In this document: one piece after another, positions 37,344 to 52,000 of the stretch
Numbering within the stretch: position 1 is the stretch's first letter
How the letters are laid out: the number at the start of each line of letters is the position of its first letter
Program-made: the position numbers and the translations under genes
Source: Apteryx mantelli
Taxonomy: Eukaryota; Chordata; Aves; Apterygiformes; Apterygidae
Length of the DNA: 64,000 bases
Direction of reading: 5' to 3'
NCBI RefSeq assembly: GCF_036417845.1
Contig: NC_089978.1
Span: 134,720,288 to 134,784,287 of the forward strand
Notes under the pieces: generated by a model
The model's input: the letters and a program-made list of their open reading frames with translations, nothing else
Told to the model about the DNA's origin: nothing
The model's database searches: none

Positions 37344-38086
37344 CCCTTAAACATTAGAAATAAAACACCTGCAAAAGAAAGAGAAGTGTGTACATGAAGC
37401 TGCTTCCTAGTGTGCTGCATTTGGGATCTGGAGGGCACTTGGCTCTGCTCTCTCCAGTGGGCTGGAAGGGGACGAGGCCGTGCTGGAATCCTTGGGCTGA
37501 GAGCTAGTTTGTCTGAGGCCACATGGGCTCTAGTAAGTGAGAAATACCAGGGAACTGAGCAGAGGGAACTGGGGAGCCACCACAGATGTGAGAAGGGTCA
37601 CTAAGGGATGAAATAGAGTGGCAGTGGCAGAGAAAAGGGAGCAAATTAATTTTGTGGGTTGAATGAGCTCTTTATAAAACATGACTCAGCTTTAGGAATG
37701 CTACTGATTGGTACAACCCTGCAAAAGGGTAAAGACAAAAGGTGGCTGGGAACTTCAGAGAAGAACATGTGGGCCTGTGGCCCTAAATCCATTTCCCCAG
37801 GGCAGATGCCTTCTCCAGCACTCTGCAGTTCCTGTGGCTGGAGAAAATTTTCTCAGGAGAAGTTTTAGCAGGCACCACAGGGAAATGCTGCTGAATAAAG
37901 CTTCCCTCTTGGCTGTGCTGCTGTCAAGGATGCAGAGCAGGTGTTTAGATAACGAGATCTGGTCATGGGGAGCTCACTGGACAGCAAAGAGTCTGGGAAG
38001 AGCTGTCCAGGTTCTCCATGTCACCACAGCTCCAGAGAGCCTGTTCTGGATCCCTGTGCCTTCTGTGTGTCTCCCACTATCGCACT

Positions 38087-38200
38087 TTATCCCTCAGTGA
38101 GACTGAGGAACCACTGGTGCCACAGCAGTACCTCCTCCTTTCCTTCCTCCTTGCTCAGCACCTGGTAAGTCTTGTTCCGGTGGCAGCCAAGGCGAGACAC
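38087..38200 (-). CDS. ACRBP: ACRBP exon 10 (C terminus and stop)
   Basis: Thirty-seven codons after a TTTCCTTGCAG acceptor, then [15 protein letters not shown] aligns with human VSRMRCLQNETY. The [10 protein letters not shown] tail aligns with EDVVLRWSQEF, giving a normal end to the protein. Confidence 0.95.
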   Translation of the reverse strand: MSRLGCHRNKTYQVLSKEEGKEEVLLWHQWFLSLTEG

Positions 38201-41200
38201 CTGCAAGGAAAACCTGAGCTCCAGGAGCTAGTACCAATGCCCATCCTTCCCCTTGGCAAAGGGGACTCTGGGATGAAGGGCATCATCCAGCAGCCCTGGA
38301 GGTGGGACAGCCCCTCCTCAGATCACAGAGACAATGGGATGGAAGAGGCCATTAGAGGGGAGGGCCTCCTGGGAAGTGCTAGGGAGGGGACAATAGCTGA
38401 ACTGTGTGTTTCCTAAGATACAGGCTAGTCCTCTGTCCTGCTCTGATATTTCTGGTTTTCATTACCACCTAGGAAGCATACAGCAAGTGGGGGAGACCCT
38501 CCACTGTGAGAGGAGATAGAGTGATACAGTGATGGATGGGAGACTCCAAGCAGCTCCCCATGGTTCCTCTGTCTTGACATAAGTGACTGTTTCTGCTCCG
38601 ATCTGTTAAAGTGTCTGTGCAAATACTGCTTCAATGACATGCCACCAAGCCATCTGAGCTCAGGTCAATATTTGCCACCCCCACAAAGAGACTCACTTCA
38701 AGTCCTGTTGGAGGGAGAAGGACTGGGCCATTGAGTCCTGGAGGGACTCAGGGCTGGCAGTGGGAAGAGGCTTGAATTTGGAGTCACTAGCCATGGAGGA
38801 GAAGATAAGGGCTGGATAAAGGATGGTGCAGGCTGCTTCTCACCCTCTGGTTGTGGGGGCTGTGTTGCAGACACTGGTGGCTCTTGAATGCACAGTAACT
38901 GGGGTGCTGAACTCCACCTGAGTCACAGATCTGGGGATACAGGAATGAAAGCAGGAGAAGAAAAAGGAGAAGGAGAAACGGGAGGGTGCTTTAGTGCGTG
39001 GCACCCACCTGGCTCGGAGCATCCGCAGCTTGAAAGGAAATGTATTCTGCCTGCAGCCAGAGGGCCACACGAGGGTCGTCACAGCCATGGATGCCCAAGT
39101 GGCTGCACCAGTACTCTGCACTCAACCCGCTGTAAACCTCCATGCCATAGTACTCCAAGGCCTCTGGGGAGCTGACCTGTAATGGGGTGGGACTGAAAGA
39201 GCTGTGCTTCTTCCTCCCTTTCCCCACCAGTTCCTCCAGGCCCCCCCCTCACAGACCAGCCAGAGATACAGCACACTCTGTACCTGGTTGCCTGCAGCCT
39301 GATTCTGGGCTGAGATCTGGGGGCTGATGTAGGCAGTGAAATTGCCTGTCCCGCAATGAACACGTCTCAAGTTGGTGATATTCTGGCACTCCTCCCTCTT
39401 CAGTGAGCAGAAAGCGCAGTCAGGGCACAAGTCCATGTGATGCCGCCCAAGACTGTCACACACCTGGGGAGGGTGCAAAGGGAAGATGAGGGGAGGGAAA
39501 AGGGGGCTGAGCAGCTTCCATATGCCTGGCTTGGATCTTGCCTCCCTGGTCAACCAACTGAGCTTCTCCCAGAAGGTGGTTCCTGAAAGGGCAGTGCCAA
39601 TGAGCTCTAGCCACTGGAGTACTGTGATCAGCACTACAGGGAGCCCTGCACACAATGGGGTCAAAGATGAACATTAACATCTTTACCAACTCTCCAAACC
39701 CAAGGGCTCTTTCTTCCATTTGTTTCCAGGCTTGGGTGGCCACCAATGAGATACAATTTCCTTCCAGCATTGCATGGCAGAGGATCATCACTGCCTTGTT
39801 CTTCTCCAGAGCTAAAAGGCTGACAAGAGAAAGGGATGGGAAAAATCATGTCTCTGGGTCTCATATCAGACATTCTCTCATCACAAGCTGAAGAAATAGC
39901 CTCTAGTTAGAAATACAGACAGGCAAACAACCCCAAAACAAAGCAAGAAACCTTTCCGAAGAAACCTTGGACTCTTGGCCAAACTGCACTGAGGAGCAGG
40001 GATGTCTGCAGAGTCTGTACATGCCTACATAGCATGGAGGCTACAGGGGGGGGAAGGTGCATTTGGGAGCATGTGAGAGGGACTGGAGGAGGAGTGCAAT
40101 TAATGGAATTTTTCTCAGGGCCCCTGCAGCAGCAGCTGCTGCATCATTTTGTCCATCTGACTGCACAGCCATGATATGTTAGAGATCTGCTGAGTGTTGA
40201 CCTCAGGCAGTCCAATTTGGGTCTGGAGTATGTAACTTATGAAGTCTCCTCTCCTGCTTAAGCCAATATATTTGATGGAAAGGGAAGAAAACTGGTAACA
40301 ATGATGGCAAATTAACTGTTGATGCAAAGTGATATGGGAAGCTAAAGGTATAAGTAGAAAATATAGGGACAAAAGGGTAAGTAAAATAAGAATATTTTAA
40401 ATCAGTACAGAACTGGTATTAGATAGGGATGGTGTGAATTATCAGTGATGCAGAAGAGGCAGAAATGCTCACTAAATACTTCTTTTTTTGTGTCTGGAAA
40501 CAAAACCAGTGATAAATAAACAAATTTTGATCTGTCAGAAAGTAGGAAGAAGAGTAGAGCAGCAATTTCTTATGTTTAAATACTCTTAAAATCCATGCAT
40601 GGAGTAACCTGTATCCAGGAGTTTTCCTAAGGCTGTCTGAGACCTCTTGGATACCTTCAGATTGGCAGTGAACAGAACTGTTACGATACTAGAGAAATTT
40701 CAGTGGCTGGGGAGGAAAGAAGCTAACTTTATATCCTTGATTATAGATGCAAATTGAGTCACAAAAGGAGGCTTTCTCAGCAATGAGCTGTGATAAAGTC
40801 GTGGGAACAATGCTCCTGGATGCAGTTATTAGTGTGCTAAAGGACAGAATAGTCATAGCTTTATGGAAAACAAGTATTGTCGCTTATTCAAATTTTTCTT
40901 AGTTATCAAATGCTTGGACAATGAAAGTGATTTAGACAATATATCATACCTGGATGTTTATAAGGAATCTGAATTAGTCCAGCTTCATATTCAGACTTAA
41001 AAACTAGCACAGGACTGAAATAAACTCAGCACATATTTTCAAATGGGCCACAGTGGATCTTACAATAACTATTGGGAAATCATCATCTACAGGACTGGGG
41101 AAGTCAAGCGATTTCTGCAGAAATCTCTTCTCAGACTCTTCTTGTCTGTATTTCCCTCACAAAACTAGCAAAAAACTAAACTTACTCACTGAGGCATTTC

Positions 41201-44200
41201 TGGCATGGTCTGCACATACCATTGCAATAGGAGTGTAAGTAAGAGCAATCACTGGCTTTACAGTGTGATCTAGTTCCTTCAGTGGCCTGGGCTCATTTGA
41301 GCAATGGGCATTTGAGCACAAGTCATAACATCTAAGAACCAAGAATGCAGGATCATGGATCTAGGTTAGGAGACTGTACTTGCAGAAGCAGTGACTATAA
41401 AAAGGACATAACAACAATGGTGATATGTACATAGGTTCATAGCCCAAGGTGATTAGTGAGTACACATGGCAGGAGAATTTCAAATATATTTAGTTCTGAT
41501 GTTCACTTTCCCTCCTTTTTTTTTTTTTTTTGACCATTCAGTCAATCTGTACTTTATCCAGGTAGGGATCAGCTAGCAGACTCTGTTCTTCAGCAGATGA
41601 AAGATGACTTTTAGTGACTGGAATCTGAGGTGAGATAGGTTCAGACTAGAAATTAGGTGCATGTTCTTAACACAGAAGGTATTTATCATGTGAACTCTTC
41701 ATAAGGTTTCTCCATGGCCTAGAGACTTCAAAAAGATATGCCAAATTTCACTTCGGAGAGGGGCTGTAGCCCAGTCACAGGATACTGTTTTTTCTTCAGG
41801 AACCACCAGACATCCCGTGCTGTGCAGAAAGGCCAGGGTAAGTAATCAGAATGACTGCCAGACCTAAAGGCCAAAAGTGATCAGCCTCTTGCCACAAGTA
41901 AGTCCCTGCCACTACATTCTGTGTGAAGAAATAAAGCGGTGGTGTCCACAGACCCATGAGCATTTGAGAAGCATACACTGTATGCACAGAAACATGTGAC
42001 CACGTGGCATTTGTGCTGGTTTGTGTGTGCACTTACACAGGACAATGTGGATGGACCTTACGACTACTGCTAGGAAGAAGCTTTGTGCACACTGGTGAGC
42101 ACGTGTGCTGGGAACACACACACTGGGTACATGCTCAGGAGAACATTGCCTTGTTGCTGTTCACATACATAACAGGGTTTGTGTGAAATCAGTCACATGT
42201 ACACAAGTACAAGGAGCTAAGCAGTTTGTGCAAGGTCGTGCCTTAATAGATCCCTGGGCCCTGCTGCACTGCATGGATGAAGGAGCTCAAAGCATGTACT
42301 CTGAGGTTTTACCCGGTCAGAAACAAGATATCCTGTACCCAAAGAGTTCACCCAAAACAGCAGCAAATGAGCATGCCAGGATCTCTGAAGACATCTCTCT
42401 CATTTAGATACAACAAGAGAACCTGGAAAGTCTCAGTCACAGAAAATACAATGAGTGTTTCCATGGTAGATTTTTTTTAAAGGTACTAGGGTAAATCTTG
42501 TTTTATCACATTGCAGCAGATGCTGCTCTAGCCTGCATCAGACAAGCTAAGATGTTCCTTAAACACACAGCTCTGTATTTCACAGGACAGGCTGCAAACA
42601 GTATTCTGAGAATGCAGACACATGAACAAGTTATTGTGGTGCCAATCTACTGCACATCCACTGGAAAACTGAAGACATTTCAGATCCTAGAAATCTAAAT
42701 TTTGCAAGCCTATGCATCTCTTACTGCAATGCACTACACTATGATCAGCCTGGTCATAGGTTGGTGGAGGGAAGATCAGGATTCAGAAAAGACAGAAGAA
42801 CGCAAACTGAGGATATCAATGACAGATAACAACTGTTTCAGGCAAAGCTGGGAAGGATTAAAATGTAAGTCAGTAAAAAAGAGAAATAAAGCTTACCTAT
42901 TCTGAGAGAGCAATTCCAGAACCTATATGATCCTTTATGTCCACTTCCATCTCATGACTCTGTATGATACCTTTTTTCCTCTGTAAACATTCATACAAGT
43001 CAGGACACAAAAAAGAACTGGAAAGCTTTTCAAATTTAAGCAAAAAGTCCATGTGGTCTGTGCTAGCCCCACCTCGAAATCTCGTCTAAAGTTGTTTAAT
43101 TCAAGCATCTTAACATTTTCCTGTGATACAACTCATAGGAAATGCTGCTTGAGATTCATGAAAGAAAAGGTTTTCTCTTTGTGTAGGAATTACCTAACAC
43201 TGATAATTTCTCTCTTAAGCAGAGCAGCCCCAGAGAACCAGTGTTCAGTCCATTTTGTTGATAAACCCATGATGACTGAAATGAGCCCCTACCAGCACTC
43301 AAAAGCTCGATTGCTTAGTCACATTTGGATCTTCACCTTCAAGAGCTGGTAAACTGTCTGGGTCATTTTGCTGAGACTCCCAAATTTCAATTAATGACTT
43401 TGACATTATTGTCCTAACTTATCTGAAATAATTTTCCCCCAAATATATTATCATTGGCTATTATTCCATTACTTGCTTGTTATTCAAGTGGCATATTTTG
43501 ATTTAATCCCCTTGTCATCAAACCAGGGTGATCAAGCCAGTAGAGTGAGAAGAATATTCAGAATAATTAAAAATGATATTAATGATACGAATGTCTCATG
43601 TGTTTTCATGAACAAGACAGAAAAAGAAGAAAACTCTCCTGTCTTCTGCATTTTTTAAAAATAGCAAATAAATAACAACCTGAGGCTTAAAATGCATTGA
43701 CTGCTACAAAATGGATTGCTTTCTATAGCACATATACTAGTCCAACAAATGCAGCCTGAACAAGATGAAAATAGAGGACTCCAGGTAAAAAAGGGGCAGT
43801 AAAAGGGAATTCAGCTCTGTCCTTTTCTAAAAAAGACTGCTTTCATAAGAAGTTCAGTGATCAAACATCCACTGAATGTTGATGACCTACTTGTTAAAAA
43901 CAGATTCAAAGTCAGACATGGGCAGAAGCCTTTGCTGCATGACAAAGTTTAGCTTTACAGATGTGAAAGCCTCATATTCATAAACATGACCTCCTGACAC
44001 TTTGCTGTTGACCATGTATGTAGAAGCACACAAACTGTACCTATAACATCCCCTCACCCATCCAGGAAGTCGAATCTTTCCATCAACCTCAGATTACCAA
44101 GACATTCTGTAGCTTTCTATTTCACATCAATTTTCTCCTTTATCTCTATTCTCTGTTACTGCTGCAAGGTCTTCTGGCCTCACCCTTGCCAATTTATAAG

Positions 44201-47200
44201 TCAGTCTATCACCTTTAAGAGGATGAGATAGATACATTTGCATCATCCCCAATGACAACTATTTCCTGAAAGCAACTGAGAAGCGGCAGGGGAATGGTTC
44301 CTCTCCTGCATCAGCAGATCCAAGGACAGGTCCTGGTTTCTCCTCTCCTTTGCAGTCACCAGCAATCCCCACCCTGTGGTGCTAGCTGCACTTGGGGGCT
44401 GTCCCTGGTTCCTCTCCTGGCAATGTCCAGCTCCCTGTCACTGCTCTTTGGTGCATTCAGGCACTCTCCCACTGCTGCTGCCTTCAGAGGCTCAGCTGCC
44501 AAGAGCAGGAGCGTCTGGGGACAGCAGGATATGGGACAATTTAGCAGGCTGCCCCCTTTGCCTTCTTTTCTCCCGTGCTTCAGCCCAGCAGACCTGTCCA
44601 GCAGTCCTTGTTCACCTTAGGGTAAAGTTTTGACCTTTTGTTGCCTGACAATCCTGTCACAGACACTGGACATCATGAAGACACAGCTAGGTCTTAATTA
44701 AATAGCATGTTCTAGTTTTCAGTACTTAAGGCTTCTCAGCCCTGGCAGGGCCACCAGCTTCCAGTCTGCTTGCCCCTTATCCTGAATCTCCACTCCCCAT
44801 GCTGGGAGATACCATGTCACCTCAGAAAGGATATGAGGATTAGCACCTCTTCCCCTCTTTTATCCAGTAGTTTGACAAACTCCCTCTTTCTCCTGCTAAC
44901 CCACGTGATATTGTAATCTTTTTATCTCTGCCTCATTGAGACACTGGGAGCTCCCTGGTCTGAGATTCCCAAAAGCCTAGGAGCAGTTTACTTTTTTCTG
45001 GCCCTGTGGTGATAAGAGAACCTGCCTGGTCACAACTCCCCCTTCAAAATTAGCCAAACACAATGGCAATACGAAAACACTAAACGGACTTTGATCTGAT
45101 TGAACTACCAAACCACAGAAAAAAAGTAAGCGCTAACAGGAGACGATAATTCAAAGGGAACATTTCGTAGGGGCAATGTTTTTAATGAGTGGTCTGGTTT
45201 TAGAATTAAAGCTGTTGGGGATGAAATACATCAGCATCACACAGACTGTTGGAGAGGTAAAACAGGAGGAGGATGGGGCAGCTGCAGACAAGCACCAGGC
45301 TTGCTTGGGAAGCTGGGCCTGTTCAAACAGTGTGATTTGTTCCTGCATCTAGGTGCAAAGAACGCCAGCCATACCGACAGCATGGGCTCTGTATCTGGGG
45401 CAGCGTGACGCTAAAAGCAGTTTCAGAGTCACAGAGGACAAACAACTCAATGGTGGGAAGCCCTGGGAAAAAGGGCAAAGGCAATTCTTGCTTGCGCAAA
45501 CAGAGGAGCAGGAAAAGGAGGTTGATTTCCTTCTGCCAACAGAGCTGCTGAGACTGATCATGAGCTGGGCCATACAGGCATGGAGCATGTGGATGTTTTA
45601 ACAGGATGCTGAAAATTGCCACGGAAATGAGAGTTGAGTGGGCTTCATAGTGCGGGAGTTACAGACCTCTGTTTAGCTTATTGTGAGATTGAATTGTGGT
45701 ATGTAGCTAACGTGGAGAAGAAGAAATACTAGGTACTAAATAGCTCTTTAAACCCAGGGCAGAAAGCACAATAAGGATTAAAAAAAAAGAAAATAAATGC
45801 AATAAGAGACATTTTGCCATAATGATTCACCATTAGTATAAATACCATAAAAGGGTACTGCAAATTCTTCATCTTATTATTTTCCTGTCATCCCAGTGTC
45901 TCTTTCTGAAGGACACAGCTGGCTTCACCAGAGACCACAGGGCAGCTTCTGCAAGAAGGGATGAACAAGAAGGGCTGGATGTCCTTCTGGACAGAGGACT
46001 CCAGGCAAAACACGCAGCCCCGGGTCCAATGCCCCTGGCACAACTGTCCAAACCTGGAGTTAAACCAGATGCTGAATATCACATGTGGACATTGACCAAC
46101 CCACAATGCTGCATGTCTTGCTGGAATGGGAACGTGCCAAAGCCTTTTGCCCTTTTCTTAGGTCCTGCTTTGAAGCCCCTTTGAGAGGAGGTGGGATGCG
46201 CTGAACAGTGAAGCTGAGAGGTGTAGTCTATTTTGCTTTTTTTTTTTCTCCTCGAGTTTAAGCTTTCCTTATTATGATTGATGGGACTGTGGTGTCAGGT
46301 TACAGCCACAGTCAGCATTAGTGCCTTTGAGAAACTCTGTGATGGAATAGCCAGTATGATATGCAATCACAGCAGTCCCTCGATAATCCCTACACAACTA
46401 AATCAGAGCAAGACTTAGTTTCAGAGGCAGGGAAAATTAACATATTCTCAATGACACATAATTTTGCCTTAGTGTAAATATACCAGGAAACATCTGATAG
46501 GCAATAAAAGCCTCCTACAGTATCAGGAAGGAGCAGGATATAAGTTACAGCCTTGCAATATAACAGTTATAGTTCTAACAATATGATTCAATCTATTTTT
46601 ATCTTCAGGAGTGTGATCTCTGGCTCAACTGTAGTAGTATGCAAGGTTTTTTCATAGAAACCCCATGTGTACAATTATGCACAAAACCTGTGTGCTTACA
46701 GGAACTTCACCAGCCACAAACAGAGCAAAACTTATATGACTTCTCCTTGAAATCCACGTCTAGACAGCATTTTTTTCTCTCTTGGCAAGCAAAATAATCT
46801 TTTCATCTCAGCCAAAGCAAGTGGTCCTCAGCCCCAAAGTTTGAAAGGATTAAAAAGCAAATCTGAGCACAAATATGTGCTCCCTTTGCTGGTCATGTCT
46901 GTTTGGGCTCACCAGCACCAGCTGCCTGAGCGTTGAGGCAGACAGATCCTGAACAGATCAGCTGAGAAGAGGCTGAGATGCTCAACCAGCACCTAAAGCA
47001 TCCCAGAACTCTTCTCAAATGAGATTGTTTCAAGAAACATCAGCTTCACGTTGCATGCAGACAGGAGAGAAGCACAGAGAGACATGTTTACTTCAGTGTC
47101 TCCAAGGCCTGTGATTGCAAGGAAGGTATTTCTGCAAGTCACCCAGACTCCTAGCAAACGTGAGTTGGAAGGGAGATGAGTGCAGAGGGAACGGCATAAG

Positions 47201-49050
47201 GCAGCCCCCCACAGTGTGAGGACACACTGTGATACATGTGCACGGAATAAAGACCTACCTGAATGCTTTTTACCTGTTTCACAACAACAGAACATTTTCA
47301 CGCCTTAGCAATGCTGGGACACCCACTCCCTGCTCACTCAGTGCTGGGGCAGGGATGTCTGAGGGTTTCCCTGTGTACATACCTGCTCTGGTATGAATTG
47401 GCTTGCCCCAGAAAGCCTGCCTGTGCTCACTAGCTGTCCAGGATCCACCCAGCCTGGCTGGGAGCTGGGCCTTTCCCTCACCTGTCACTGGAGGTCATTT
47501 CCTGTACCCTCTCCTCAGCTCCGCTGGATGCACTCCACTGGTCCACCTTGATGCCAGAGGCCAATGAAGAGGCCTCCGTGTTCAGCAACGTCTCCAAGGA
47601 GAGGATCAAGTTGATCAGCTGCTGGATGCTGTGCTGCAGGTGGTAGTCCCAGGCTCTATCAGCCTGGGCCTGGGATCTCAGCCTGGGAGGCAAGTTTGCA
47701 GGAACAGCTGGGACGGGCTGGCTTCATGGAGGCACAGGGAGCCCCCTGTCCCGCAGGGCTCCCTTCGCCACTGCCATGGCAGAGGGGAGCTGCTTAGCCA
47801 CTGGTTTCTGACTCGACAACGCGTAGGAGTACTTCAGGAGAGTGTCCACATTGGAGTGCAGATGGGGGTCAATGTGCAAAAGCAAAGCCAGCCCCAGAGC
47901 TGGGGAGAGAGCAAGACAGGAGGACTGAAAGACCGGAGCTGACTTCATTCACTGCTCTCCAGCTGTGCGGAGGGCACATTTCTGAAACCAGACAGAAAGT
48001 TGCCTCCCCTGTGAATTTATCTGCAACTGCTCTGCTTCAGCAGCTGCCTACATGTGTGCACATGTGCTTCCTATTTCTACATGCATCTGTACACACATGG
48101 GACTAGAAAGATTTTTGCCATTCCTGCAGACCCCTGCTCCCATCTAATTATGGGACCATTCTGCAGACCAGGAAGATAGGAGCCACTGGACGATGTGCTG
48201 GCCCACTCCCACCTGCATGTCAGCTGCTCTTGCATATGGGCCATGGACCCAAACCCTCCACCAAGTTTTTCTGCAGGGAAGAAAAGTACTTGGAGGAGAA
48301 AGGCACACAAGCAGAGACATCCAGAGGATCTCAGTGTAGCCATACCTGATTTTGCAGGGGGGCTTCTGTCCTTTGCCCAGGAGCCCACAGCATGAGATCG
48401 CTCTGCCTGGACAAGATGGTCTTTTGGAGGAGACAAACTTGGATATAGGATTCGCTGAGGAGAGAGAGGGAGAAGCTTGAGTCCCGCTGTGTTATCTTCC
48501 CCGCCTTTTTACCCCAGCCATGGATCCTTTCTCCCATAGGGACCCTCTGAAACCTGATTCCTTCCTTCCCCTGAGAGAGATGCCCCCCTTCTCCAGCCTG
48601 AACCCCATCCTCACCTTGATGTAGAATTTGCGACTGGAGCAGCGGTACTGGGCAAACTGGCAGAAGGTCTGAAACCACAGTGCCCCTGGAAAATCAGAGC
48701 AGACAGGCCCTAGAGACAGGTAAGAGAGCAGTGAGCTCGGGGGAGGTGACCGCTTTAAGCATATACCCCCTAGGGGGTGACAAGACACAAGTACCTCTTG
48801 GATGCTTAGTTTCAGCTTTGTGGTTGATTTGAACAGAAAGTCAAAGCTGGCTGCCCCCAAGTGGAGATTTGAGCTTTGTGCTATTAAAACAGATCTTAGA
48901 TGCCACAGGCCATGGGTATTTTCTGTCAAAACCACACAGAGTCTCACTTCATCCTTCTGTCCTTTGTCACCTGCTACCTTCCATTTTGGAGGCCTAAAAC
49001 TTTTGTTTCCCTAACCTGATAAGGACTCTGTTCTTAGTCCTAGATAGGAA

Positions 49051-49083
<33 letters not shown>

Positions 49084-52000
49084 AGGCAAAAAACCAGGCA
49101 AGTAGTGATGTGATGGGCTAGAAAAATGGCCAGACCAGGACTGGAAACACCAGATGAGACCACCTTGTAGCTAGAAGCTTTCTCTGGTCTTGTCAAAGGA
49201 AAACACTTTGGACTCTGGTCATGCTGAGGATGAAGGAAAGTCCATTGCACTGTCATGCTGCTGGCAAAGACTGTGCCTAAATACACATGTGCAATAGCAT
49301 TGAACAGCACTGATGGCCCTACTGGCTCAGAAGTTGCAGGTCTTCCTGCAGCAATCATAGGATAGCTGAGTTCCTGCAGGAGAGCCAAAAACCCTGGAAG
49401 ATTTCCAGAGAGGGGTAATTTTGTGCTCCCTCTGCTCTGTGCATGTGTGACCCACCACCACCAACAACCTTTTGAGTTTACTTAGCAGAACAATCCAGCA
49501 CTTGGTGCAAGAACCATGAGCCTACAACTCCCCATCCTCAAGAAAGATCCCCAAACTCTCTGCACCCACCATTTGGGGTTTTCTTCTGCCTATCTGCTCA
49601 TGGCCTTCAGATCTGCCCCACAAGCTCCTCCACCCCTTGCAAGAGGCTGCAACCCTGCAATAATGCAACCCTGGAGAAAGCAGAGAAGCCTCTCATTGGC
49701 CTCCCAGCTCCTCTGGAGCTCACAAAAAGCCTCCAGCACCCCAACAAAGCATGAACAGCCTCAGCCCAGGTACAGGCAAGGATGTGGAGAAAGGGCATCA
49801 CCAGGGCCCCTCAGAAAACAACTGAGTGACTGCAGGGCTGGACCCTGAAAGTTTGCCAAGGGAGGGGCAAGCACTGGCTGAGATGGAGGATTTTAGCTGT
49901 GCAATTACACTGCTCTCCCTATACCCCTGTTAATTACTTGTACAACATCTTTTATTCAGAATACAAATGCCTATTTTGAATGACATCATTATTCAGCTTT
50001 ATAAGCTGCAGGAACTAAATCAGAAAAAGGTACTCTAATAAGGGTCTGTGCACGAGCAGGTTCACAGCAGTGGAACAGTGAAGCAGTAGTTGCATCTTTT
50101 GTATTTCTGTGTGTAGGAATAGTATTTAGCAAGGTATTTCTACCATGTGCTCAAAATGAGCCACAGCATGGTACACAATCAGGCACTCTCACTCCTGCCC
50201 CCATTTTTTTGTCAGCCATGTAATAATTGGTGTATTGCACTTCACTCAAATCAAATTTTTAAGCATTCATTGTGCAGAGACCAGAGCATCCCATGCTGCT
50301 TTGTTATTGACCTGGAGCTGATTTTGCCAGTCAGTTTTGGCAAAAGCAATGGACAAGCCAAGAGCTACAAACATGAAAATCATCAAAATTCAGAGAAGAT
50401 GGACCTCTCACACCAAAGAAAGGCAGACACAGACTAAGCAAAGAATAAGACAGCAGTCTTCAGAGTGAGCAAGGTGTAATGCATGGCATGCAGAAAATGC
50501 CCAGCAATCACTGCTCTCTGGGCTGACTGCTTGGAAAATGGTCCTCTACCACACAATAAGCAGGAGGCTATATACCTGTCTAAAGGATACCTTGTCTCTT
50601 GTGTTAAGCATAAAGCTTCACTAGCAAAACTGGAGTTTCAGTATCTCCCAGGTTTCCAGATCAGAAAAAGGCCAACTTGTAATGAGCAGATCTGAAACTT
50701 CCCCTGTCCTTTTGTAGCAGCCTGTGAAATCTCTTCAGGACTCAGGGAACGTGGACTCTGCCAGTGCACACAAACTGGGACTGTGTAGTTGTATTCCACC
50801 ACATGGACACTGCTTACGATGGACAACCAAGCAGAAGAGGAAGTCCAACCATTGCCTATACTCCAGCATTAACCTGGCCCTCCTCAGCCAGGCCAGGCTT
50901 TGAGTATTGCAGGTTGCTTTTGTCCTGGCACTGAATGTCCTTCTGATGATACAGAAATTTCCCATTTTGAGGGGGGAGAAAAAAAGAACATTTTCATTCC
51001 AGCGCCTTGGAAATGAAGAAAAACTTGACACAGAGAAGGTTTCTCATGGACTCTCTTTGCTGGTCTACTTACCTGCTCTTTATTTACACCACGGATCAGC
51101 TCTCCCACAGCCTATCGACTGCTGATGGCATGGCCAGACCAGCAGCTTGCCTCCTTTAGCATCAGTCCTTGCTTCCTCTTTTCTCTCAGTTCATCTCCCA
51201 TAAGGAAATACTCAATACTCCCCAGATGCTCCTGCTCTTGGCAGCTGAGCCTCTGAAGGCAGCAGCAGTGGGAGAGTGCCTGAATGCACCAAAGAGCAGT
51301 GACAGGGAGCTGGACATTGCCAGGAGAGGAACCAGGGACAGCCCCCAAGTGCAGCTAGCACCACAGGGTGGGGATTGCTGGTGACTGCAAAGGAGAGGAG
51401 AAACCAGGACCTGTCCTTGGATCTGCTGATGCAGGAGAGGAATCGTTCCCCTGCCACAGCTGCAGAAACAAGCAAGAAATAGTGGCCCTCAAGTTCCGGT
51501 CCAAATAAGCACAGACAGTTGGCTGATCATGCAGTTCATTGACGTTCATAGCTAAATATAAAGACATATTTTTATGAGAAAATTGTTCCTATTTTTTTTC
51601 TCTGTAGAAAAATACAACAGAAGTAGTCCCAAGTTTTTCAGCTGTGCAGATATAATTATCCCACTTAAATTCTCGGATACATGGGTGCAGGGAAAGTGTG
51701 ACTGCAGAGATTTAAAGGGGGCTGTTGCCATGGTGCTTTCTGAACTGGAATGTTTCTTGGCCACTGAAATGTCATACACTGAGAAAAGCAACTTATCAGC
51801 TTAGGGTTTCTTAAAGGACTATGAGAGCCTGTAAACCAAACTTCTTTTCTAAACCCTAGATCTATCCGGAAAGACTCAGTCAGTCCATAACATGAACTGC
51901 TGGGAAGAGCAGGCCAGAGAGCTGCTCAAAACTGTGGCCAGTTTCTCCCCCTGCTCCCTACCACACAGAGTTCAACAGAGATGTGGAGAAAGTGAAGAAG

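Noticed and set aside
45349-46106. Possible extra ACRBP exons in intron 5
   Set aside because: Exon 5 (phase 2) joins exon 6 directly in frame and the ten-exon layout is already complete.
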